Source of the DNA: an uncultured Pelagibacteraceae bacterium
Lineage (GTDB): Bacteria > Pseudomonadota > Alphaproteobacteria > Pelagibacterales > Pelagibacteraceae
Direction: 5' to 3'
NCBI GenBank assembly: GCA_902577075.1
Contig: CACGXV010000002.1
Coordinates: forward strand, 140,001-204,000
DNA: 64,000 nucleotides
Shown here: positions 37,466 to 45,853 of the stretch, in pieces
Layout of the letters: the number at the start of each line of letters is the position of its first letter
Position numbering within the stretch: position 1 is the first letter of the stretch
Made by a program: the position numbers and the translations under genes
Notes under the pieces: model-generated
Seen by the model: only the letters and a program-made list of their open reading frames with translations
Told to the model about the DNA's origin: nothing
The model's database searches: none

Positions 37466-38687
37466 AAAAAAACTAGATCTATCTTTAGAAAGAACTTTCA
37501 ATCTTTTAAAAAAACTTGGCAACCCTCAAGATAAATTAAAAAATATTATTACTGTTGTAGGAACTAATGCCAAAGCAAGTATGTGCTATAGTCTTAAATC
37601 AATCCTAAATAAAGCTGGATATAAATGCAACCTTTACACCTCTCCACACCTACTCTCTTATACAGAAAGATATATATTTAATGATAATGAGATTGATGAG
37701 GAAAATTTAATTGATCTGTTAGAAGATACTGAAAGAGTTTTAGGAAATGACAATGCAACATTATTTGAAATTTTAACTTGTGCATTCATAAAATATGCTG
37801 AAAATTTTAAAGATAATATTAATATCATTGAGTCAGGATTATTTCATCGATTTGATAGTACTAATGTGTTTAAGGAAAATTTAATGACTCTCATTGGTGT
37901 CATTCATAACGATCACTTCCAATGGCTTGAAAATAAATCAATTGAAGGAGTGATTTATGAAAAAACAGCTAAACTTTTAAATTCAAATATATTTGTTAAT
38001 AAACAAATCAATAAAGAAATAAGAGATAAGATAGAAAAGTCATTAGAAAAAAATACTTCTAATAAATATTTTTTTGGAAGAGATTTTAATATTATAAATT
38101 CTGAAAATGGTTTTATTCAATATCAAGATCATTTAGGAGAAATGGTATTACCTGAACCAAGCGTTCTTGGAGATCATCAACTTCATAATATTAGTACTTC
38201 AATTGCTGCATCACGAAAAATATTTAATATAAAAGATAATGATATAATTTATGGTATTCAAAATATTTCACTAAAAGGAAGATTGGAAGAAATCAAAAGC
38301 GGTAAGTTAAAAATGATTGCAGGCAATAATAGATTAATAATTGACGGTGGTCACAATATAAGCGCAAGTTTATCTATTGCTAATTGGATAAAAAATCAAA
38401 ACCAACAGGTAAATCTAATAGTTGGAATGATGAAAGATAAGGAACATATTGAATTTATGAAATCTTTTAGGAATTTAGTTAATTCTATAACTTTAATTGA
38501 TATTCCTAATCAAGATGGTGCAATATCAAAAGAAAATTTAGAAAGTAAGTTAAATGAATTAAATCTAAATATTAAAAGATCACAAAGTATTGAGAGTGCT
38601 ATTAAATCATTATCTAAAAATGAAAATACAATAATAGTTTGTGTAGGCTCGTTATATCTTGCAGGAGAAATTTTAAAATTAAATTAG
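37422..38687 (+). CDS. folC: Bifunctional dihydrofolate synthase / folylpolyglutamate synthase
   Basis: Adds glutamate to dihydropteroate and to folates. The 421-aa protein has the family N-terminus (KLDLSLERTFNLLKKLGNP, 18-35), which supports a start inside accD with a 44-bp overlap. SPHLLSYTERY and DGGHNISAS are conserved in place. The ATP-binding loop, canonically GTNGKGS, reads GTNAKAS (47-53), keeping Lys51 but losing two glycines. It ends the operon, overlapping convergent trxA by 4 bp. Confidence 0.92.
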   Translation: MKIQNLISKLEKHHKKKLDLSLERTFNLLKKLGNPQDKLKNIITVVGTNAKASMCYSLKSILNKAGYKCNLYTSPHLLSYTERYIFNDNEIDEENLIDLLEDTERVLGNDNATLFEILTCAFIKYAENFKDNINIIESGLFHRFDSTNVFKENLMTLIGVIHNDHFQWLENKSIEGVIYEKTAKLLNSNIFVNKQINKEIRDKIEKSLEKNTSNKYFFGRDFNIINSENGFIQYQDHLGEMVLPEPSVLGDHQLHNISTSIAASRKIFNIKDNDIIYGIQNISLKGRLEEIKSGKLKMIAGNNRLIIDGGHNISASLSIANWIKNQNQQVNLIVGMMKDKEHIEFMKSFRNLVNSITLIDIPNQDGAISKENLESKLNELNLNIKRSQSIESAIKSLSKNENTIIVCVGSLYLAGEILKLN

Positions 38688-39004
38688 ATATTTTCTTTAA
38701 TAAAAGAAACAATATCACTTTTTGGTGTAGCACCAACTTTAGTAGCTTTTAACTCTCCACCTGAAAATAAAAGCATAGTAGGAATTCCTCTTATCGAATA
38801 TCGCGTTGGAACGTTAGGTTGAGAATCTATATCATGTTTTGCAACTACAACTTCTTCAGCCATTTCATTTGAAATTTCTTCTAAAATGGGTCCTACCATT
38901 TTACAAGGTCCACACCATTCTGCCCAAAAATCTACAAGAACTGGTTTATCACTTCTTAAAACCTTTTCGTCAAAGTTTTCGTCAGTTACATTTATTGTTG
39001 CCAT
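38684..39004 (-). CDS. trxA: Thioredoxin
   Basis: A 106-aa cytosolic disulfide reductase with the active site WCGPC (30-34), the structural FDEKVLRSDKPVLVDFWAEW strand before it and the cis-proline RGIPTMLLF near residue 76. It is transcribed towards folC, with a 67-bp gap to sbcB on its upstream side. Confidence 0.97.
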   Translation of the reverse strand: MATINVTDENFDEKVLRSDKPVLVDFWAEWCGPCKMVGPILEEISNEMAEEVVVAKHDIDSQPNVPTRYSIRGIPTMLLFSGGELKATKVGATPKSDIVSFIKENI

Positions 39005-39071
39005 AGGACGGATATAGATTAATTTTGTATATATTCAATAGGTAAAATTGAGATTAATTTATATTTATACA

Positions 39072-40505
39072 TTAAACATTTTCATACTTTTTTTGAATTG
39101 ACATTGCATAATTATTAAACTCATCCAAAAGAGCTAATTTTTCATTATCATTTTCATTAGTATATTTTTCTCTTAAAGTATCAATTTCATTATATAAAGT
39201 TGGAATAGTCCACCATTTTTCTTTTTTTTCACTCAGTATTCTTTTTGCTATATCTCTTCTGATTGATTTATATATAGAGTCTGGAAGTATCTCCGGAGCC
39301 TCTTGAAAGATGATTTTTTTACCAAAACTAACCAATCTATCGTCTTCAAACTTATCTAATAAATTTAATTTCTCTTTCCATGGTGCCTCATGCCAACTTG
39401 GAAACAAAGCAGTATCCTTATTTGATGTAAATTTTGTATAAATGCTCTCTTCTGCGTATATATCTTCTTGTGATTTTGATTGCTCTTTTTCTTCTGCAAC
39501 CTCACGAAGGGCAGTTAAAATATTTTGTGAAAACTGTTCGTTATTTTGAACAAATTCAGCTCTTTTTTTAATAACGTTTTTATCTAATTTATTATATGGT
39601 TCAACATTCAAGCCATATTTTGCATCAATAATTATTGGTGCTTTGTTTGATCTAACCGTTCTTAAAAACTTGGGTGTTTTTTTCATCTCAGTTTTTAATT
39701 CATTTATAGATTTATTAATCAATGGTTGAATTTCTGTTCTAAGATCTATTGTGTAATACCACCCTTGATAAATTGGATGCATACAATGTTTTGCATGTAG
39801 CGGTACAACTAAATGAAGCCTGGACTTTCCATAATAATATTCGTTTAATGTTATAATTTCTCCTTTTTTTATAATAGTTTCAGTATTAGATTTATTTGCG
39901 GTGCTTAAAAAAGACTCCCAAGTATGTTCTTGTTTTTTTTTTACAATTTTCAAAACTTTTGCAGTAAGTTCTGCATCAGCTAGTGCGGAGTGAGCATCAC
40001 TTGCATCTATGCCTTGCATCTGAGCCAGAGATGCTAATTTAAAAACTGGATTATTTTTTTCATTAATTTCAGTCTCTAAAACTGTTGGATCTACCGCATA
40101 TGCAGCTCTTGCAATATTTATTCCATCATGTCTTGTATTTGGTGCAGAATTTGTCAAATAAGGATACCTAATACTTTTGAAAAATTCTTTTCTTATCATC
40201 TCCTCATCGAAATTTAGTGAACTCCATCCTAAGAAAATAGCAGGGCTCCATTTCTTAAAAATTTTTTCAACCTGCCCAAGCATTTGATAGTGACTTAGGT
40301 TTGTTTGAGTAAGTTGTTTAATTGATGTCTTGTTAACTATTAAAGCTGCTGCTTGAAAAATCTCAGTTTCATGAAGTCTACATCGAAGATTAAACCTATC
40401 TTTTTCTTTAAAATTCTCATCAAATAGTATTCCACCAATCTCTATAATGCTTCCAAAGTCAGTACTGGCACTCGATGATTCTATGTCCCAAATTGCTAAA
40501 TTCAT
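39072..40505 (-). CDS. sbcB: Exodeoxyribonuclease I (SbcB-like)
   Basis: A 477-aa DEDD exonuclease that degrades single-stranded DNA 3' to 5'. The acidic residues are visible in IWDIES (D7, E9), LGWSSLNFDEEM near 100 and the HSALADAELT motif near 175. The C-terminal half shows the ExoI extension rather than a DnaQ-only protein. In my knowledge SbcB is best known from Gammaproteobacteria. It lies next to an MGME1-like nuclease and rmuC. Confidence 0.9.
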   Translation of the reverse strand: MNLAIWDIESSSASTDFGSIIEIGGILFDENFKEKDRFNLRCRLHETEIFQAAALIVNKTSIKQLTQTNLSHYQMLGQVEKIFKKWSPAIFLGWSSLNFDEEMIRKEFFKSIRYPYLTNSAPNTRHDGINIARAAYAVDPTVLETEINEKNNPVFKLASLAQMQGIDASDAHSALADAELTAKVLKIVKKKQEHTWESFLSTANKSNTETIIKKGEIITLNEYYYGKSRLHLVVPLHAKHCMHPIYQGWYYTIDLRTEIQPLINKSINELKTEMKKTPKFLRTVRSNKAPIIIDAKYGLNVEPYNKLDKNVIKKRAEFVQNNEQFSQNILTALREVAEEKEQSKSQEDIYAEESIYTKFTSNKDTALFPSWHEAPWKEKLNLLDKFEDDRLVSFGKKIIFQEAPEILPDSIYKSIRRDIAKRILSEKKEKWWTIPTLYNEIDTLREKYTNENDNEKLALLDEFNNYAMSIQKKYENV

Positions 40506-40544
40506 ATTATTAACCTTAAATTAGCTATGTTTTGATGGGTTTTC

Positions 40545-40631
40545 GGAAAGTTTTTTAAGACTAAACCTTTGCATCTAAACAAGTAGCTTCTAGTTAGTTT
40601 CCTCTGTTCTATGTATTGGTCGGTTAAAGTC
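40545..40631 (-). ncRNA. Possible structured RNA upstream of sbcB
   Basis: The 124-bp gap between the nuclease gene and sbcB is richer in G+C than other gaps by eye. On the complement strand it can form an outer helix GACU/AACC with GGUU/AGUC (40622-40631 with 40559-40567), an inner hairpin CUAAC-UAG with CUA-GUUUAG (40575-40597), and a GGAAA/UUUCC pairing (40598-40602 with 40545-40549) that crosses the others as in a pseudoknot. I do not recognise an RNA family. It could be an sbcB leader element or a stable small RNA; the pairing may also be chance. Confidence 0.3.
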
Positions 40632-41316
40632 AAGCTATATTATTCATCTCGTAAAATTTTTTAACCCTACCCATAAATAAATTTTGATACATCTCTAATT
40701 CTGCACCTTCAATTTTAAATTCTTGAAATAGAATATCTTTTGTACAAAGTAAAATTATACCTGCTTTCATTTTTGTTCCGTGTACTACATCATGAGCTAA
40801 AGTATATGCTCCAAGTTGCAAGAAATAATCTTGAATATAATCTGTTTTTTTTGGTTTATTGCTCTGCTTAAAATCTATTATGACGTCTTTTCCCTGATAA
40901 ATTCCAATTAAATCTGCAGTTCCTGCATATTGCTCTGGGTAATAAATAGTTTCTTCCATCCCATAAATTTCATCTAATTTATTATTTACCCCCTTTTCAA
41001 TTATTTCTTTGGCCATATTTTTGTATTGTTCGTTACTTTCAAAAAAGCTTTCATTAATTCTGCCTCTTAAATAATCTTCAATATAAGAGTGCATTGATGT
41101 TCCTCTTGAAGATGCTTCAGTTTTAATTCTATTTGCTTCTTTAAAACCTACCCTCTCCTGCCAATTTTTGATAGCTGCCTTTTCCTCTTCAGATTTAGTA
41201 GCACTTAAAATTGTAGTAACACTTGGTAGTTTTTCCTCACCTAAGGAATATTTTCTATATCCATCCTCAATTGACCTTGTAGATTTTGGATAAATAAATT
41301 TATTACTCCATCTCAT
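40630..41316 (-). CDS. PD-(D/E)XK exonuclease, MGME1/phage-exonuclease-like
   Basis: A 228-aa RecB-type nuclease domain. It has GTSMH (72-76), Glu121/Glu122, Asp135 in AGTADLIG, the D-x-K core in IIDFKQS (D148, K150) and QLGAY (167-171), all in the order seen in MGME1-like and phage exonucleases. The likely role is cutting single-stranded DNA ends or flaps. It lies 11 bp after rmuC and upstream of sbcB, suggesting a DNA-end-processing group. Phage-like relatives exist, but base composition matches its neighbours. Confidence 0.82.
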   Translation of the reverse strand: MRWSNKFIYPKSTRSIEDGYRKYSLGEEKLPSVTTILSATKSEEEKAAIKNWQERVGFKEANRIKTEASSRGTSMHSYIEDYLRGRINESFFESNEQYKNMAKEIIEKGVNNKLDEIYGMEETIYYPEQYAGTADLIGIYQGKDVIIDFKQSNKPKKTDYIQDYFLQLGAYTLAHDVVHGTKMKAGIILLCTKDILFQEFKIEGAELEMYQNLFMGRVKKFYEMNNIA

Positions 41317-41327
41317 TCATTTAGGCT

Positions 41328-42428
41328 TTAAGAAACTTTTCGTTTTTCATCCTGACCATAACCAGAAATTGGAGATGGAGAACTTGGATCTGGATCATCG
41401 TCATCATTAGGATTTTTTATTGAGTCAATACTTCTGTTTATTGCTCTAGCATCTTTACCAAAACTATCAACTACTGACATTGCTTCTTCTAATTTTTTTC
41501 TTAAAACTAAAACGTTGTTAAAATGCATATTAAATCTCGTGCTTATTTTTTTCAAATGATCATATATTTCAGATGCATGCTTTTTAATTCGTAAGCTCTG
41601 AAATCCCATATGAAGTGATTGTAAGTAACCAGATAAATTGTTAGGGCCCATGATAGTTACTTTATATTTCTTCATTAATTCTTGAGTTAATAATTCTTTT
41701 GTAGATGGATCTTGATAATTAGCTAATTCTAAAAATAAACTTTCAGTTGGTGCATAAACAATCGCAAAATCTGTCGTTTTTGGTGGGACGATATATTTTT
41801 CGTTCACGCTTTTAGCTTTTTCTTTAAATGCTCTAGCAAGTTTAGTTCTTGCATCAGCCATAGCTTTCTTGTCATCTTCCTGATGTGCATCTTGGATGGC
41901 CTTAAATCTTTCAACTGGAAAGTGGCTATCAACTGGAACTAAAATCCCATCTTGAAGTTTAATTGCAAATTCAACATTTTCACCTGTATCTTCTTTCATT
42001 TTTACATTTGATATAAATTGAGATGCTGGCAATAAATCTTTTATCAAAGATCCCAAACTAAACTCAGCTAAGGTTCCATACTTTTTAACACCTGCCAATA
42101 TTTGATTAATGCCCTTCTGACTTTCATTCAAATTTTCAACTTGGGCATTAAAGGAAGCTACTTTTTGATCTACTTGAGTTAAAGCATTCGTCATATCTTT
42201 TGTTACACCTGATGAAAGATTATTAAAAGAAGTAGCCATTGAGTTCATAGTGCTATTTATTGTAGTATTTAAAGACTCTTTTAAATTTATAATTTCTTGA
42301 TTTAGCCTTTGAATCTCCTGATTTTCCTTCTCATTATGAGACTCATTCTTTGATTTAAAATTCAAATATATAATTAATACTGAACTAATAAGTGAGAGTG
42401 AAAGTAAAACAAGAATTATAGTATTCAT
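41328..42428 (-). CDS. rmuC: DNA recombination protein RmuC
   Basis: A 366-aa protein with one N-terminal membrane segment (about 3-24), a coiled coil (about 28-125) and the RmuC nuclease-like domain (about 130-340) with VPVDSHFP and TTDFAIVYAPTES visible. The Ser/Pro/Asp-rich tail is disordered. RmuC limits inversions at short repeats in E. coli. It is upstream of the MGME1-like nuclease in the same direction; hisG ends 44 bp before its start. Confidence 0.93.
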   Translation of the reverse strand: MNTIILVLLSLSLISSVLIIYLNFKSKNESHNEKENQEIQRLNQEIINLKESLNTTINSTMNSMATSFNNLSSGVTKDMTNALTQVDQKVASFNAQVENLNESQKGINQILAGVKKYGTLAEFSLGSLIKDLLPASQFISNVKMKEDTGENVEFAIKLQDGILVPVDSHFPVERFKAIQDAHQEDDKKAMADARTKLARAFKEKAKSVNEKYIVPPKTTDFAIVYAPTESLFLELANYQDPSTKELLTQELMKKYKVTIMGPNNLSGYLQSLHMGFQSLRIKKHASEIYDHLKKISTRFNMHFNNVLVLRKKLEEAMSVVDSFGKDARAINRSIDSIKNPNDDDDPDPSSPSPISGYGQDEKRKVS

Positions 42429-42472
42429 GATTCGTAGGATATACGTGAAATTTTAAAATTCAATTAGAAAAG

Positions 42473-43150
42473 CTAAGAACTAAGTAAATTTAAAATTTTC
42501 TTTAAACCAATTTTGTTACTTGATTTTTTATTCGACATTAAGATTGCTGTACTTTTAAGAATATTTCCATCTTTTAAAATTCTTAAATTGTTAGCCTTTA
42601 AAGTCTCTCCTGTACTGGTTATATCGGTTAAAATCTCAGATGAACCAGTAAATGGATATACCTCAGTTGCTCCAAGAGAAGGCACTAATTTAAATTGAGT
42701 TACTCCTTTTGAAAATAAGAATTCTTTGGTCAAATTTGGATATTTTGTTGCAACTCTTAATCTACTTTTCTTATTATCTTTAAAATCAAAAGATATTTCC
42801 TCTAAATCAGCAAGTGTTTGGACATCTATCCACTCATCGGGAACAGCTACAACTAAAGTTGCATTTCCATAATTGAGTTTTTTATTAATAATAACTTTAT
42901 TTTGAATATTTAATTCAGACTCTTTTAATAAATCATAACCTGAAAAACCTATATCTAAAGATCCATCCCCTAATCTTTCTATAATTTCTCTTGCATGCAG
43001 ATATACTATTTTAATTTTTTTATTTCCTTTTACATATCCAAAAAGGTCTCTTTCTCCTCTTTCTGATAAGATTTTAAGATTTTTATTTTTAAAAATACTT
43101 AAAGTATCTTTTCTAAGTCTGCCTTTGCTAGGAATGCCAATATTAATCAT
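42473..43150 (-). CDS. hisG: ATP phosphoribosyltransferase, short form
   Basis: First step of histidine synthesis. At 225 aa it is the short HisG, lacking the C-terminal ACT-like regulatory domain. The short form needs HisZ for activity and feedback. IPSKGRLRKD (6-15), GDGSLDIGFSGYDLL near 62 and the PRPP loop ITSTGETLKAN near 180 are present. Its ATG lies inside the last codons of hisZ (8-bp overlap), so translation is probably coupled, which matters because hisZ is frameshifted. Confidence 0.95.
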   Translation of the reverse strand: MINIGIPSKGRLRKDTLSIFKNKNLKILSERGERDLFGYVKGNKKIKIVYLHAREIIERLGDGSLDIGFSGYDLLKESELNIQNKVIINKKLNYGNATLVVAVPDEWIDVQTLADLEEISFDFKDNKKSRLRVATKYPNLTKEFLFSKGVTQFKLVPSLGATEVYPFTGSSEILTDITSTGETLKANNLRILKDGNILKSTAILMSNKKSSNKIGLKKILNLLSS

Positions 43151-44193
43151 TTAAATTTATTGCACCTCCTACAGCTGGGACCTTTATTTTAGATCCTAAA
43201 TCACTTATAAGATTGTCATAACGGCCACCATTTACCTCAATTTTTCTTGATTTTACCTTTGTTTGAATTTTAAAAACCATACCTGTGTAATATTCCAAAT
43301 GTCTGCCGAATGAAGACGAAAAATTTACATTTAACTTTGAAACTTTATTTTTTGTTATTGGAAAATAATTCTTTCCAACACTAAGATTGATTTTATTTTT
43401 TTTTAAAAAAAGTATTTAGAGTTGCTGCTGCTTTGCTCATAGGGCAACTAATTTTTAAATAATCTCTAATAATTTTTACAACATTTTGGCCTTTTATTTG
43501 CCTTCTAGGATCTTTAATTTTATTATCAAACCTTAATAAAATTTCGTTTAAACTACGACCCGCAATATTTTTATCTTGATTTTGTTTAAACATTTTCAAA
43601 TATCTTTTTTTATCCAATTCAACTACTGTTTCATCTACATCTGAGTTTGTCTCTAAACGTTTCAACAATTCGTTAAAATAATTTTCTCTCCAAAAATGTC
43701 TTTGTAATCGAAGTCTCCATCTTTTTGGGATTTCTAATTTATTTATTAATAAGTGAAAAATTTCAACATTCCCAACTGTAATACTTCCAGTTTTGTATCT
43801 AAATTTATTTATAACTTTAATACTTGTATTTATGATTTTTTTATCATCTCTTTTCTCATCTTTTGATCCTAAAATCTCAAAACCTATTTGATCTCTAATA
43901 ATTTTGTCGGTTTTTTTCTGAACTTTTCTAAATGCTTGTCCACTATAAAAAACTTTTGAAGATTTCTTATTTTTTTGATTAAGATACTTAATACAAGACG
44001 CAACAGTTAAATCTGGTCTTAAACAAATTTCTTTTCCATTCTGATCAACAAATGAAAAAATTAAACTTCTAAATGACTCACCAGATCTCTCAAGAATTAA
44101 ATTGGTAGGTATGACTGTATCTAAATCGATATAATCAAATCCACTTGATTTTAAAGATTTAAGAATATTCTCAGATAAGTTTTTTGACTTCAT
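43143..44193 (-). pseudogene. hisZ: hisZ, ATP phosphoribosyltransferase regulatory subunit, with a one-base frameshift
   Basis: HisZ is a HisRS paralogue that activates short HisG. From 44193 the frame reads HisZ for 266 codons and stops at 43393. The stop falls just after a run of seven T and nine A on the coding strand (43396-43411). Past it, the frame shifted by one base continues HisZ without a break to the stop at 43143, with SFGRHLEYYTGM, GGRYDNLI and VPAVGGAINL. Removing one base in the run gives a 349-aa protein of normal length. Causes could be a sequencing error, a true mutation, or transcriptional slippage that restores the frame. Confidence 0.9.
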
Positions 44194-45565
44194 TAATTAA
44201 ATCCTTCTTTGAAAAAGTTTTATTATTCTCTCCCTTAACACCTTTTAAATTTTTAATTGTCACCGTATTATCTTTAAACTCATTTTCTCCACAGATAATG
44301 GCAACTGGCAATTGGCGTTTATTTGCAAAAGTAAGCTGTTTACCGAGATTTTTTTTAGAATCTAAAAATATTTCAGCATTAATATTGTTTTGTCTTAAGA
44401 GATCTAAAATTTCGTAGTAATTTTTTAAATATTTTTGGTCCATTACACATACCAAAACTGGTTTTTGTTCATCTAATTGAATTTGATCTAATTGCATTAA
44501 TGCAAATAAAAGTCTGTCTACGCCAAAACTTATACCTGTACCTGGAATATCTACACCTTTAAATCTAGATATGAGCTTTGCGTAAGCTCCTCCTGAGCAA
44601 ATACTGCCGATATCTACTTCTTTGCCTTTGTTATTTGTAACTTTAAAATTTAAATTTGTTTCTACAATAAAATCAGAATAATAAGCTAAACCTCTCACAA
44701 TTGTGAAATTAGTTTTTACTTGATCTAAACTTGATCCATACCCAAGAACCACAAAAAATTCTTCCAACTCTTTTATTCCCTCTTGTGACAATGGATTTTT
44801 TAAGCTTTGTTTCAGTTCTTTTAAATCCTTTATTTTTAGATATTTTAATATTTGGTCAACCTGATCATCATTTAAATCTGCACCTTTTGTAATAGCTCCA
44901 CTAGTATCTTTTCGTTCTTTTCTTAAGAGATCTTCTACACCTTTTAGCCCAAAACCAGGTTTATCAAGTTTATCAATTGCTCTAATAACTTTTAATTGCT
45001 TTTCATTGGATATTTTCAAATCATCTAACAATCCCTGAACTATTTTTCTATTACTTACATTGATTGTAAATTGATCTTTCTTTAGTCCACATTCAAGTAA
45101 TGCTGCTGAAATTAAGTTGCAAAGCTCTGCATTAGCCTGTGATGAATTTACATTTCCAACAATATCAAAATCCGCTTGTAGAAATTCTCTATATCTTCCG
45201 TTGCCTGCCTTTTCATTACGGAAAACATTTTGGATGGCATACCTTCTATAAATTGAGGGTAACTCTTGATTATTTTGTGCAACAAATCTTGCCAAGGGAC
45301 TTGATAGATCATATCGAAGAGTAATATTTTTATCTCCATCTTTAAATGAAAATACATCAGACATAGGGTTAGTTTCATCCTCTGCCAAAAATGATCCAAT
45401 ATTTTCACTGATCTCAAACGATGGGGTTTCTAGTGGCTCAGCACCAAACTTAATAAAAACATTCTCAATTGCTGATAAAAGCTTTTTTTTGAGAAGGAGT
45501 TTTTTATCCCAACGATCTTCAAACCCTGAGGGTAACCCAGGTATTAATTTATTTTCTTTCTTCAT
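44171..45565 (-). CDS. hisS: Histidyl-tRNA synthetase with divergent histidine-binding motif
   Basis: Charges tRNA-His. The 464-aa class II enzyme shows motif 1, motif 2 (FRNEKAGNGRYREFLQADFD near 115-134), the catalytic Arg in VRGLAYY (R291) and motif 3 (GISFGVDRLL near 344). The second histidine motif, canonically GGRYD, reads GGAYA (325-329), and the YYTG following RGL reads YYSD. It is 23 bp overlapped with hisZ downstream, and tRNA-His ends 4 nt before its ATG, so the tRNA and its own synthetase seem to be on one transcript. Confidence 0.94.
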   Translation of the reverse strand: MKKENKLIPGLPSGFEDRWDKKLLLKKKLLSAIENVFIKFGAEPLETPSFEISENIGSFLAEDETNPMSDVFSFKDGDKNITLRYDLSSPLARFVAQNNQELPSIYRRYAIQNVFRNEKAGNGRYREFLQADFDIVGNVNSSQANAELCNLISAALLECGLKKDQFTINVSNRKIVQGLLDDLKISNEKQLKVIRAIDKLDKPGFGLKGVEDLLRKERKDTSGAITKGADLNDDQVDQILKYLKIKDLKELKQSLKNPLSQEGIKELEEFFVVLGYGSSLDQVKTNFTIVRGLAYYSDFIVETNLNFKVTNNKGKEVDIGSICSGGAYAKLISRFKGVDIPGTGISFGVDRLLFALMQLDQIQLDEQKPVLVCVMDQKYLKNYYEILDLLRQNNINAEIFLDSKKNLGKQLTFANKRQLPVAIICGENEFKDNTVTIKNLKGVKGENNKTFSKKDLINEVKKLI

Positions 45566-45569
45566 TTTT

Positions 45570-45644
45570 TGGTACCCTGGCTTGGGATCGAACCAAAAAT
45601 TTCAGTTCCACAAACTGACGTGATAACCATTTCACCACCAGGGC
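45570..45644 (-). tRNA. tRNA-His(GUG), without G-1 and with A73
   Basis: A 75-nt cloverleaf on the complement strand with anticodon stem TCAGT/ACTGA around the GUG loop, and D-stem GTGA/TCAC. Counting from the D-stem, the 7-bp acceptor is GCCCTGG/CCAGGGT, so the first pair is G1-U72, position 73 is A, and CCA is encoded (45570-45572). No extra G-1 is encoded opposite a C73. This resembles the unusual tRNA-His described in part of the Alphaproteobacteria. A -10-like TATAAA lies at 45655-45660 (complement). It runs straight into hisS. Confidence 0.93.
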
Positions 45645-45779
45645 TTATTGTTGTTTTATACTAATTAGAGTTAAATTTAAATTTATAAATAGTTAAATAG
45701 CTAGCTGCAAGCCAGCATGAAAATGATGTCTTTTGTGAGATACAAGGATGTTACTATTTAAAATCATGGGAGTTAAATA

Positions 45780-45799
45780 GCATTTTAAACTTAAAATGC
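45780..45799. repeat. 9-bp inverted repeat between tRNA-His and cspA
   Basis: GCATTTTAA (45780-45788) and TTAAAATGC (45791-45799) are a perfect inverted repeat with a 2-nt centre. An 11-nt direct repeat AGTTAAATAGC occurs at 45691-45701 and 45771-45781, its second copy touching this element. It lies in the 229-bp gap downstream of cspA, which holds no gene. No function is assigned. Confidence 0.4.
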
Positions 45800-45808
45800 A
45801 AGTATGTA

Positions 45809-45853
45809 TTGTATAGGAATATTTATAGGCTTGCCTACTATATTCCTATACAA
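45809..45853. repeat. Large perfect hairpin downstream of cspA
   Basis: A 14-bp perfect inverted repeat TTGTATAGGAATAT/ATATTCCTATACAA (45809-45822 and 45840-45853) encloses a second small stem TAGG/CCTA with loop CTTG. On the complement strand it follows the cspA stop by 20 nt, a terminator position, but no U-run follows in that direction. It could end or protect the cspA transcript, or be a protein-binding palindrome. Confidence 0.6.

Noticed and set aside
40506-40631. tmRNA, RNase P RNA or SAM riboswitch in the gap before sbcB
   Set aside because: No tag reading frame, no P4 helix motif and no SAM-II/V core; kept only as unknown structure.
40630-41316. Prophage remnant indicated by the phage-like exonuclease
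   Set aside because: No integrase, structural genes or composition change; neighbours are core repair genes.
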